A stretch of 8,950 bases of DNA from assembly GCA_023231265.1 (NCBI GenBank), contig JALNVT010000090.1, forward strand, positions 1 to 8,950, in the 5' to 3' direction. Position numbers and translations under genes: made by a program. Positions 1 to 6,760 of the stretch are shown here, piece by piece. Position 1 is the stretch's first letter. Every line of letters begins with the position of its first letter. Under the pieces are notes generated by a model. That model was given only the letters and a program-made list of their open reading frames with translations, was not told where the DNA came from and made no database searches. Origin of the DNA: Sphaerochaetaceae bacterium. Lineage in GTDB: Bacteria; Spirochaetota; Spirochaetia; Sphaerochaetales; Sphaerochaetaceae.

Positions 1-382
1 ATTCTCCATACAGCACAGATTACCATTGTCGATAGCATCATTGGAAATATTGCAATTGTCATGAACGATTTTTTGAACGCAAAGTTCTGTTGAAATATCA
101 GTGCAAGAACAAGTCCCAATCCAACTTCAAAAAAAGTGCCATGAAACAGAACACAAGAGTGTTGATGCAGGACTGTCTAAAAAGACCATCTTTGAGTGTT
201 TTTACATAATTGGATAATCCAACAAATGTTGGATTCATATCACTTATGTAATTGTATTTATAAAAAGAAAGAGAGATTACTCTTATGACAGGGTAAATTG
301 TAAGCAGACAAATAATTAAAAATGTTGGAAGTATGAGCAGATAAAAAAATAAATGATTACTTCGCTGTTGTTTATTGGACAT
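1..382 (-). pseudogene. Sugar ABC transporter permease, MalF type (CUT1), frameshifted and cut by the left edge
   Basis: This is the N-terminal part of an inner-membrane permease for a sugar ABC transporter. A first membrane segment (about residues 13-33, rich in Leu/Ile/Phe with TIYPVI) is followed by SLSFYKYN and FVGLSNYVK, both typical of MalF/UgpA-like proteins. The frame runs into a stop at 98-100. Adding one T to the T7 run (plus-strand A7 at 129-135) restores ALFFEVGLGLVLALIFQQ and then FPMMLSTMVICAVWR, which continues openly to base 1. So the gene carries a -1 frameshift. I chose ATG at 382 because GAGAGG sits 5 nt upstream; the in-frame GTG at 388 lies inside that Shine-Dalgarno. It is the second gene of the operon, 54 bp after the binding protein. 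A base-calling error in the homopolymer is as likely as real decay. Confidence 0.85.
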
Positions 383-397
383 TTTCACCTCTCAATT

Positions 398-426
398 GCA
401 GAAGAGAGATATAATCTCCCTTCTGC
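398..426 (-). other. Intercistronic stem-loop between binding protein and permease
   Basis: Two 13-base arms (398-410 and 414-426) around a 3-base loop pair completely in the minus-strand RNA, with one G-U pair. No T run follows on the minus strand, so it is not a standard terminator. It sits between the binding-protein stop and the permease Shine-Dalgarno. Such hairpins often protect the binding-protein message from 3' decay and keep permease expression lower; that role is inferred. Confidence 0.6.
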
Positions 427-436
427 TGTTGTTGTG

Positions 437-1699
437 TTATTGATTTACGATATCTGAGACTTTCGATTGAGCTTCTTTAACAGCTTGTTCTGCTGTCAGT
501 TCTCCAATCAAAGCTCTCTGTAGAACAGAACCAAGTTCATCTTCAATCTGTTTCCATTGAGGGGATCTAGGACGAGGAACACCATTCATCAGAGCATTCT
601 CTTGTGCTGGATACCAAGGATATTTCTCAATCAAACTTGCATTTTCAAATACAGATTTTCTTGTAGGTGGAACGCCTGTTTCTTCAGCCATCATTGTCTG
701 AGCTTCAGAGCTTGTTAGATACTGAAGGAAATCAGCTGCAGCTTGTTTGTTTTTAGCACTTTTGGGAATTGCAGCAAGCCAAACACCGAGCATTGATGTG
801 GCATTCACTTTCTCTCCAGGACTCTTAACAACAGCGACCTTTCCAACAACTTTTGATTTCTCAGGATTCTCTAAATCACCAATCCAACCAGGCCATACTT
901 CTGAAGCAACGGCTGCTGTTCCAGTATAGATAGCATCTTTGACCTGTGTTGATTGATACATTGAAACACCCATTGGTGCATATTCTGCCAATTCTAAGAA
1001 GTAGTTGAATGCATCTAAAGTATTCTGATTGTCTAGTGTTGCATTGCCATCTTCATCAAGAACATGTCCACCAAAAGCCCAGAATATTGGCATGAAACCT
1101 GTTACAATTGGATTTCCTTTTACACCTCCGAAAACAACTCCATCAACATCACTTTCGTTTTGACTGATGTCTTTGACACCATCAAGAATCTGTGTCCATG
1201 TTGTAGGATCACTGTGACCATATTTGGTGAATAGGTCTTTTCTGTAAGCAAATAGAACAACATTACCAACAATTGGAGCTGCTTCAAGAGTACCAGCATC
1301 CTTATATGGGAAACGACCAAGTTTCACTGCAGGTGCAATCATATCAGAATCTGTCTTGTAACCAAGACCTTCAAGATCTTCCAACCAACCCGATTTCTGG
1401 AATTGTGTGATGTTTGTATCATCAATATAAACAATATCATAAGTTCCAGTACCTGTTTTGATATCAATTACAGATTTCTCAAATAGATCACTTCCTGATA
1501 ATTTTAGAATTTCAAATTCTACGTCAGGATGCATTGCTGAATATTTATCAGCTGCTGATTGAAGAGCCTCTCCATAAGCTCCATCTCGACCTGCAATTGT
1601 TAGTTTGGTTTTACCTGAAGCACTTTCGTTTGAGCCCTATGCTGCAAGAGTTGAAATGGTCAGTGATACTGCCATTAGAGCGATAATAAGTTTTTTCAT
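437..1699 (-). pseudogene. Family 1 extracellular solute-binding protein (sugar ABC transporter) interrupted by an amber codon
   Basis: This is the periplasmic or lipid-anchored sugar-binding component of a CUT1 ABC transporter. The reading frame spans 421 codons including the normal TAA. It starts at ATG 1699, with GGAGGT 5 nt upstream and a signal peptide (MKKLIIALMAVSLTISTLAA). Codon 21 is TAG (1637-1639), and the same frame then stays open to 437. Downstream it reads GSNESASGK, a typical linker, then TIAGRDGAYGEAL, PDVEFEILKL and GTGTYDIVYIDD, all usual for SBP_bac_1 proteins, and a C-terminal lobe with AADFLQYLTSSEAQTMM. The next in-frame ATG (1534) has no Shine-Dalgarno and would lack a signal peptide. 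TAG is one transition from CAG (Gln), and the other binding protein in this window has Gln before its GTNEG linker. Real nonsense mutation, suppression or sequence error cannot be separated here. Confidence 0.88.
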
Positions 1700-1704
1700 T
1701 ATAG

Positions 1705-1710
1705 ACCTCC
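1705..1710 (-). promoter_or_regulatory. Ribosome binding site of the family 1 binding protein
   Basis: On the minus strand GGAGGT lies 5 nt before ATG 1699. It fixes the true start well upstream of the amber codon, which shows that the codon lies inside the translated signal-peptide region. Confidence 0.8.
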
Positions 1711-1776
1711 TATAAATGAATCATAATAATTTTTTATGCAAGAATATTTTTATTTTTGCACACGTACTTATGAAAT

Positions 1777-1804
1777 ATTGTAGTATCCTTTTTACAGATA
1801 TCAA
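1777..1804 (-). promoter_or_regulatory. Predicted sigma-70-type promoter of the sugar-binding operon
   Basis: On the minus strand a -35 box TTGATA (1799-1804) and a -10 box TACAAT (1777-1782) are separated by 16 bp. Transcription would start near 1770, about 70 bp upstream of ATG 1699. TTGCAC at 1756-1761 and ATGCAA at 1736-1741 would then lie in the early transcribed region, where a bound protein would repress. Confidence 0.5.
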
Positions 1805-1922
1805 TTAAAGTTATGTTAGAAAAGTATTAATAAATCTTTTCTGTGTAGTAAATTAAACTCCTTCTAAATCCCATCAATAGAGATTTATATTTCCTAAAGA
1901 TTGATAATCTCTTCTATTTTGT

Positions 1923-1951
1923 TTGACAATTCTAACAAAAGATTGCACAAT
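1923..1951 (+). promoter_or_regulatory. Predicted promoter of lacI
   Basis: A perfect -35 box TTGACA (1923-1928) is followed after 17 bp by CACAAT (1946-1951), which matches 4 of 6 positions of the -10 consensus. The start would lie near 1958, leaving a leader of about 60 nt before ATG 2021. The -10 box overlaps the first TTGCAY repeat, so a protein bound there would be expected to block this promoter. Confidence 0.45.
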
Positions 1952-1970
1952 AATTGCATGGTTGTTGCAT
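1943..1970 (+). promoter_or_regulatory. Three TTGCAY repeats spaced exactly 11 bp apart (putative operator)
   Basis: TTGCAC (1943-1948), TTGCAT (1954-1959) and TTGCAT (1965-1970) start 11 bp apart, about one helical turn, so all present the same DNA face. The first two form TTGCAC-AATAA-TTGCAT, which matches the element at 7892-7908 in 15 of 17 bases. They overlap the predicted lacI -10 box and start site. The arrangement resembles a direct-repeat operator. The bound protein is unknown; LacI itself is one candidate, although its family normally binds palindromes. Confidence 0.5.
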
Positions 1971-2020
1971 TTTTTTTACATTGGAGTAAAAATTAAAAGT
2001 TTTCATATTTAGGAGCAATT

Positions 2021-3019
2021 ATGACTATCAAAGAACTATCTGAGAAATTGAATATTTCAACTTCTACAATTTCTAGAGTGCTGAACGACAAACCAGGAAT
2101 CAGTGATAAAACTAGAGAGCTAGTTTTTAAAGCTGTCAAAAAAGAGGGCGTGGTTTCCAGTGGAACATATAAAAATCTGCCTCAAACAGCACCAAAATTC
2201 ATAGGTGTTATTGCAAGAAGAAGAAAGGATGAAAGAAGTCAGGTATTCTTCAAATATACTCTCACACAGTTCCAAGATATCTTCATTGATAATGGCTTCA
2301 TTGTCGTACCTCTATACTTTGAAAATAATGAAGTCGATTTTTCTAAAGTTCCAATTTCTCCTGGTGATTTTTCAGGCTTCATAATCAGAGGGCAATCAAT
2401 TCCTTCAAAAAGTATTCTTGCTCTGAAAAAATATTCCGTTCCATTTGTTCTTCTTGAGAACAATCTAGCTCAAACCCACGTGGACTGCGTCATCTGTGAT
2501 GATGGTGAATATGAATATCAACTGACAAAGCGATTGATCAGTAAGTCTCTGCCCCGTGTTATTCATGTAACAGGCCCTGAGCATTGGTACAACAATCATG
2601 AGAGACTCATGGGCTACAATAAAGCCATGAATGACAGCGGATTGGAACCTGAAATCTACTCAATGAAAGACACCACTGTTGACTTTGGTCATGAAGCATT
2701 CAATTTGATCAAGATAAAACATGACGAAAAAATCGGTATCACATTTGTAAATGATGCAATGGCAATTGGTTTCATGCATGCATGCAAAAGCAAAACTTAC
2801 AGAATACCTGAGAACATAAGCATCACAGGTTTTGATGATATTCCATGGGCAAGTCTCTCAACTCCTGCACTCACTACAGTTCAAATTCCAACAAGTCAGA
2901 TGGGTCGAATTGCTGCCCAGAGACTTCTTGATTTGATAAGGAATGGAGGAGAGGAGGAAGGCGGTCCAATCAGAATGGTTGTTACAGGCAAGATCATCAT
3001 CAGAGAATCCTGCACCTAA
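2021..3019 (+). CDS. LacI-family transcriptional regulator
   Basis: This is a 332-residue DNA-binding repressor that should respond to a sugar-type ligand. Residues 3-22 form the LacI helix-turn-helix (TIKELSEKLNISTSTISRVL), followed by NDKPGISDKTRELV. From about residue 60 the periplasmic-binding-protein-like effector domain begins (KFIGVIARR) and ends with the family signature GFDDIPWASLSTPALTTVQIP (around 284-304) and GRIAAQRLLDLI. The hinge is unusual: residues 43-53 read GVVSSGTYKNL instead of the common GYxPNxxARxL, although the Leu that inserts into the minor groove is kept at 53. AGGAG lies 5 nt before ATG 2021. It is divergent from the broken sugar operon and convergent with the kinase, ending one base from the kinase stop. 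Either transporter could be its target. Confidence 0.93.
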   Translation: MTIKELSEKLNISTSTISRVLNDKPGISDKTRELVFKAVKKEGVVSSGTYKNLPQTAPKFIGVIARRRKDERSQVFFKYTLTQFQDIFIDNGFIVVPLYFENNEVDFSKVPISPGDFSGFIIRGQSIPSKSILALKKYSVPFVLLENNLAQTHVDCVICDDGEYEYQLTKRLISKSLPRVIHVTGPEHWYNNHERLMGYNKAMNDSGLEPEIYSMKDTTVDFGHEAFNLIKIKHDEKIGITFVNDAMAIGFMHACKSKTYRIPENISITGFDDIPWASLSTPALTTVQIPTSQMGRIAAQRLLDLIRNGGEEEGGPIRMVVTGKIIIRESCT

Positions 3020-3020
3020 A

Positions 3021-3887
3021 CTAACTTCTCATTCTTTTTAGTACATCCTCCACACTGCCATTGAATACTCCAGGACTCTCCATCTTTATGCTGCACAGAG
3101 CTGTGCAATATCTGAGAGATTCCTCTATCCCATGATTTTTCCTCCATGCAAGATACGAGGAGAATGTTGTATCTCCGCGTCCAGTTCTACCACTGCTGTT
3201 TTTGTTGGTATAAGACTCTCTATAAAGAGTCTTGCCATCAAACAGCATGACCTCTTTGTTGTGAGTCAGCATGACTTCTCTTGCTCCCATATCTGAAAGA
3301 GCTCTGATTGCTCTCTCTCGATCTTTCATCGATGTCAGAACTTCAGCTTCTGCTGCATCAACTTTCAAATATGTAATTAAAGGCATCAACTCTTTCTTTT
3401 TATCCCAATCTCTGAAGATGATATCTCCATCTTCGGTGCTTGCTCTCAACACTCCCTGAGCATCGAGGGCAATCTTCCCTTTTTTTGAAAGAGGCTCAAT
3501 CATACTATCTGGAATCTCTCCATAGAAAAGACCTGCAAAATAATAGATATCTGCTATCTCACTCTCAATATCGGATAAAATGAAGCTGTCTGCTTTAGAA
3601 ATGAGTGTGACCTCTCGAATTTCCTTATCCTCACTTAAATAAACATTCTTAATTGAAGTCATATTGCTGGATTTCCCAATCTTCCAATTGACGCCAGAAG
3701 CAAGAAGTTTCTCTCTGAGTTCTGTTTCATCTTTTGGAAGTTTGGATATAACTGTGAATTCAGTGCCACTCTTTGAAAGAGTGGCCTGGGCATACATCAC
3801 AGCACCACCTACGGCTTTTACCTCTCGAGATCTCACATCAATAATGATGTCTCGAGATATGTGACCAATGAGTGCAATATCATTCAT
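3021..3887 (-). CDS. PfkB-family (ribokinase-like) carbohydrate kinase
   Basis: This cytoplasmic ATP-dependent kinase phosphorylates a sugar, sugar phosphate or nucleoside; the substrate is not readable from sequence. The protein is 288 residues, normal for the family. It has an N-terminal substrate-side GG (27-28) in KAVGGAVMYAQATL, VDAAEAEVL at 176-184 in the place of the NxxE magnesium motif, and GRTGRGDTTFSSYLA (233-247). In the last, GRGD forms the anion hole and Asp239 should be the catalytic base; Arg replaces the more common Ala of GAGD. I start it at ATG 3887, which has GAGGAG 10 nt upstream and overlaps the ATPase stop by 8 bp; an in-frame ATG at 3917 has no ribosome site. The overlap implies translational coupling, tying the kinase to the transported substrate. 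It ends in TAG, so TAG works as a stop here. Confidence 0.9.
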   Translation of the reverse strand: MNDIALIGHISRDIIIDVRSREVKAVGGAVMYAQATLSKSGTEFTVISKLPKDETELREKLLASGVNWKIGKSSNMTSIKNVYLSEDKEIREVTLISKADSFILSDIESEIADIYYFAGLFYGEIPDSMIEPLSKKGKIALDAQGVLRASTEDGDIIFRDWDKKKELMPLITYLKVDAAEAEVLTSMKDRERAIRALSDMGAREVMLTHNKEVMLFDGKTLYRESYTNKNSSGRTGRGDTTFSSYLAWRKNHGIEESLRYCTALCSIKMESPGVFNGSVEDVLKRMRS

Positions 3888-4992
3888 TATCAACTTTCTC
3901 CTCAAAAGGAAGTACATGAAGACTCTTGTATTTCAATGATATCTTAACATCACTTCCGTCTTGGAATTTTATGTTGTCCTGAGGATCAGATATTTCAACA
4001 TTCATGACTGATTTATCTTTGAGCTCAATTTCATAGATTATTTGAGAGCCAAAATATACGGCATGTATTACTTTACCATCAAGCAATCCTTCAGAGTCCT
4101 CATCAGCTTCATGAACCACAATTGATTCTGGTCTGACAACAATTATTACATCCTGTCCAACTTTGAGATCCTTGTTCCAATATGGGGCTTTGACGACCTT
4201 GCTGAGTGTTTTGACCATCATGGAGTCTCCATTAATTTCAGTTATGTTTCCTCTCATGAAGTTGGCCTTTCCAATGAAACCTGCAACAAATCTATTTCTT
4301 GGATGAGAATAGATCTCAACGGGAGATGCAACCTGCTGTATGACGCCATTCTTCATAACAACAATTCGATCTGAAATGGTCATTGCCTCTTCTTGATCGT
4401 GTGTTACATATACAGATGTTATTCCAACACGCTGCTGTATTCTTCTGATTTCCAATCTTGTTGATACCTTAAGTTTTGCATCTAAGTTAGAAAGAGGTTC
4501 ATCAAAGAGAAGAACTTTTGGTTCCAAAATCATAGCTCTTGCAAGACTGACTCTCTGCTGCTGTCCTCCAGATAACTCTCTTGGTTGTCTATCTCCAAGT
4601 CCAGTCAAGCCAATGCTCTCCATTGTCTTATCGACTCTCTCATTGATCTCACTCTTAGATAGATGTCTTATCTCAAGGCCATATGAGATGTTCTGTCTGA
4701 CACTCATGTGTGGAAACAGCGCGTAGTTCTGAAAAACCATTGAAGTTGGTCTTTTGTTTGGTGGAATGTTCTCCATCTCAGCTCTGTCGATATACACATG
4801 ACCACTTGTTGGAGTTTGAAATCCTGCAATCATTCTCAGTGTGGTTGTCTTTCCGCAACCAGATGGGCCAAGCAATGTTACAAGCTCTCCTTCTCTTACA
4901 TCAAGGTCTATATCGTTTACTGCTGTGACTTTTTGACTTCCATTGCCAAATGTCTTATTTAATTTTACTAATTTTAAAAATTCATTATCCAT
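3880..4992 (-). CDS. ABC transporter ATPase, FbpC/PotA-like with C-terminal TOBE-type domain
   Basis: This is the nucleotide-binding subunit that powers the permease encoded just upstream. The protein has 370 residues. Visible motifs are Walker A GPSGCGKTTT (42-51), Q-loop FQNYALFP (87-94), signature LSGGQQQR (140-147), Walker B VLLFDEP (160-166) with D-loop SNLD (168-171), and the H-loop His198 in YVTHDQEEAM. All catalytic residues are intact. The last 130 or so residues form the regulatory domain of the CUT1/FbpC/PotA group (IIVVRPESI followed by a TOBE-like beta segment). The start codon is 3 nt after the permease stop, with a weak AAGGGG site inside the permease 3' end, so translation is probably coupled. 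By sequence alone it could serve iron, polyamine, phosphonate or sugar transport. Confidence 0.93.
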   Translation of the reverse strand: MDNEFLKLVKLNKTFGNGSQKVTAVNDIDLDVREGELVTLLGPSGCGKTTTLRMIAGFQTPTSGHVYIDRAEMENIPPNKRPTSMVFQNYALFPHMSVRQNISYGLEIRHLSKSEINERVDKTMESIGLTGLGDRQPRELSGGQQQRVSLARAMILEPKVLLFDEPLSNLDAKLKVSTRLEIRRIQQRVGITSVYVTHDQEEAMTISDRIVVMKNGVIQQVASPVEIYSHPRNRFVAGFIGKANFMRGNITEINGDSMMVKTLSKVVKAPYWNKDLKVGQDVIIVVRPESIVVHEADEDSEGLLDGKVIHAVYFGSQIIYEIELKDKSVMNVEISDPQDNIKFQDGSDVKISLKYKSLHVLPFEEKVDNE

Positions 4993-4995
4993 TTT

Positions 4996-6684
4996 TTAAT
5001 TTTCCCCTTCAAGATTTGAATAGTTCATTCCTTGTCCCATCTTGCTTGTTACCAAACGAATGAGACCCAATGCAATCACAACGATACCTACAAGAAGAAG
5101 ACTCATTGCAGCTGCCTGTGCATATTGTGAATTATCTACGTAACCAAGTATTGCTACGGTGATCAAATTCCATTTTCCTGATACTACAAATATAATTGCA
5201 CTAATAGCTGTCATTGATTTAACAAAGCTATTTGCAAGTGATGAGAATAGGGCAGGTGTTATCATTGGAAGAGTCACACGTCTGAATGTGGTGGAACTGC
5301 TTGCACCAAGATCAATTGAAGCTTCTTCTATTGAAGGATCGATTTGATTTAGAGCTGCAATACCATTTCTTATTCCAACAGGAAGGTTTCTGAATATAAG
5401 CAATGTTATTATGATGAATGCTGTTCCTGTGAGAGAGACTGGCATGAAGAAAGATTTACTGTTGAAAGCGAGGATGTATCCAATACCAACTACAGTTCCA
5501 GGAACTGCAAATGTGAGCATAGCTGAAATTTCCATCAAATTCTTACCAATAAACTCCTTTCGAGCACTTAAATAAGCAATGAATATACTGAGCACACCTG
5601 TAATTGGAGTGACTATAAGAGCTACAATCAGAGAGTCTTTTATATAATCCTTTCCTGAAGCCCACATATCTATGTAGTTATTTAAGGTGAATGTCGAATC
5701 AACTCCCCAAAGTTTTTGGAAGGAGCCCCATACAACCATTCCGTAGAACAGAACTACAACTGCTGCAAAGAATATGCAGAAGAAATAGATAGGGGTTTTT
5801 ATGTACCATTCAAGATTTTTAATTGTTGCAGATGTTGGTTTTCCTGTGAGTGTTACATATGATTTTTTGGAAAGTAGGTAACGCTGAATGTAGAAAGCCA
5901 AAACTGTTGGAACTAGAAGCATGATAGCTAGAGTTGAACCACGAGCTATATCATACATTCCTGTGATTTGAAGGTAGGCCTGTACAGAAAGAACTGAGAA
6001 ATCACCTGATAGAATTATTGGGTTTCCAAAATCTGCTAAAGATTGGATGAAAACCAAAAGCCATGCACTTACAACTCCAGGAGTTGAAAGAGGAAGTATT
6101 ATAGTTTTGAACACTTTTGTTCTTGATGCACCACAATCTGATGCAGCTTCTTCTAATGCAGGATCAATTGCCTGCAGAATACCAACAAGAGCCAAGAAAG
6201 CAGTTGGTGTATAGGCAATAACTTCTACTATAACAAGTCCAGTTAATCCATAAATATTGCCTATAAATCCCGAAAATATACCGGCTCTTCCAAACAGTAG
6301 AATACAAGCAAGTGCAACTACAAATGGAGGTGATACCATTGGAAAAGTAGCTATCAGACGGAAGGCTCTTTTCCCTTTCATAGGTGTTCTTGTAATTGCA
6401 TATGCAAATACAAATCCGAAAAATGTGCCTATTGTTGCAGTAACAATACCAAGAACCAAACTGTTTATCAGAGGTCTTATGTAATATGATTTTGTAAGAA
6501 CCTGTGTGAAATTGGCGAAGCTGAGATGCCCATCCACGCTGACACTAGTTTTAAGTACTTGAAATATTGGAAATATAACAAATGCAATGAGAAGATAAAA
6601 AATAACTATTATAGATACCAGAAGAAAAGGTTCTCTTGCAATCCTCTTTATTTCTGATAAGGTTTCCTTTTTGCTTTTATGCAT
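4996..6684 (-). CDS. ABC transporter permease, fused two-domain FbpB/AfuB type
   Basis: This inner-membrane channel subunit has both halves of the translocation path in one 562-residue chain, as in ferric-iron FbpB, AfuB and thiamine ThiP. About 12 hydrophobic segments are visible, the first at about 21-44. Two EAA loops that dock on the ATPase are clear: EEAASDCGASRTKVFKTIILP (178-198) and EEASIDLGASSSTTFRRVTLP (453-473). Such duplication is the family norm. ATG 6684 has GGAGG 8 nt upstream. It follows the binding-protein gene across a 76-bp gap that contains a strong hairpin, and it is almost contiguous with the ATPase gene. No lesion is seen. Confidence 0.93.
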   Translation of the reverse strand: MHKSKKETLSEIKRIAREPFLLVSIIVIFYLLIAFVIFPIFQVLKTSVSVDGHLSFANFTQVLTKSYYIRPLINSLVLGIVTATIGTFFGFVFAYAITRTPMKGKRAFRLIATFPMVSPPFVVALACILLFGRAGIFSGFIGNIYGLTGLVIVEVIAYTPTAFLALVGILQAIDPALEEAASDCGASRTKVFKTIILPLSTPGVVSAWLLVFIQSLADFGNPIILSGDFSVLSVQAYLQITGMYDIARGSTLAIMLLVPTVLAFYIQRYLLSKKSYVTLTGKPTSATIKNLEWYIKTPIYFFCIFFAAVVVLFYGMVVWGSFQKLWGVDSTFTLNNYIDMWASGKDYIKDSLIVALIVTPITGVLSIFIAYLSARKEFIGKNLMEISAMLTFAVPGTVVGIGYILAFNSKSFFMPVSLTGTAFIIITLLIFRNLPVGIRNGIAALNQIDPSIEEASIDLGASSSTTFRRVTLPMITPALFSSLANSFVKSMTAISAIIFVVSGKWNLITVAILGYVDNSQYAQAAAMSLLLVGIVVIALGLIRLVTSKMGQGMNYSNLEGEN

Positions 6685-6710
6685 TCACTCATCCTCCCTG
6701 TGGTTGAGTT

Positions 6711-6742
6711 AAAAAGCAACTCTGAAAATACAGAGTTGCTTT
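6711..6742 (-). terminator. Hairpin and T run between binding protein and permease (probable partial terminator)
   Basis: A perfect 12-bp inverted repeat (6713-6724 and 6731-6742) with a 6-base loop lies 18 bp after the binding-protein stop. On the minus strand it is followed by TTTTT, so it has the form of an intrinsic terminator. As the permease has no obvious promoter of its own in the remaining gap, the hairpin probably ends most transcripts and lets a minority through. That would give more binding protein than membrane subunits. Confidence 0.75.
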
Positions 6743-6760
6743 AAGATTGATATGGAAATA

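Larger units (their letters stand above)
1700..2020. other. Divergent regulatory region between the sugar operon and lacI
   Basis: This 321-bp gap has no protein gene on either strand. It holds the minus-strand promoter and ribosome binding site of the binding protein, isolated TTGCA-type sites at 1736-1741 (ATGCAA) and 1756-1761 (TTGCAC), a small palindrome AGATT-GAT-AATCT at 1898-1910, and the plus-strand lacI promoter overlapped by three phased TTGCAY repeats. I see no riboswitch or terminator in it. Confidence 0.6.

Noticed and set aside
437..1534. Treating the binding protein as an intact gene that starts at ATG 1534
   Set aside because: No ribosome site, no signal peptide, and 54 codons of clear family sequence lie upstream in the same frame, with a proper start at 1699.
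1637..1639. Genome-wide recoding of TAG as an amino acid
   Set aside because: The kinase and the dioxygenase both end normally at TAG at their family-typical C-termini.
1943..1959. Sigma-54 (-24/-12) promoter, because TTGCAC-N5-TTGCAT has the spacing of TGGCAC-N5-TTGCW
   Set aside because: The first G of the nearly invariant GG is T in every copy, the third TTGCAT in each cluster would be unexplained, and the copy at 7892-7908 points away from the transporter genes. A search for RpoN and its activators in the genome could reopen it.
3888..3917. Longer start (ATG at 3917) for the kinase
   Set aside because: No ribosome site; PfkB proteins begin near the DIALIG strand, which fits ATG 3887 with GAGGAG upstream.
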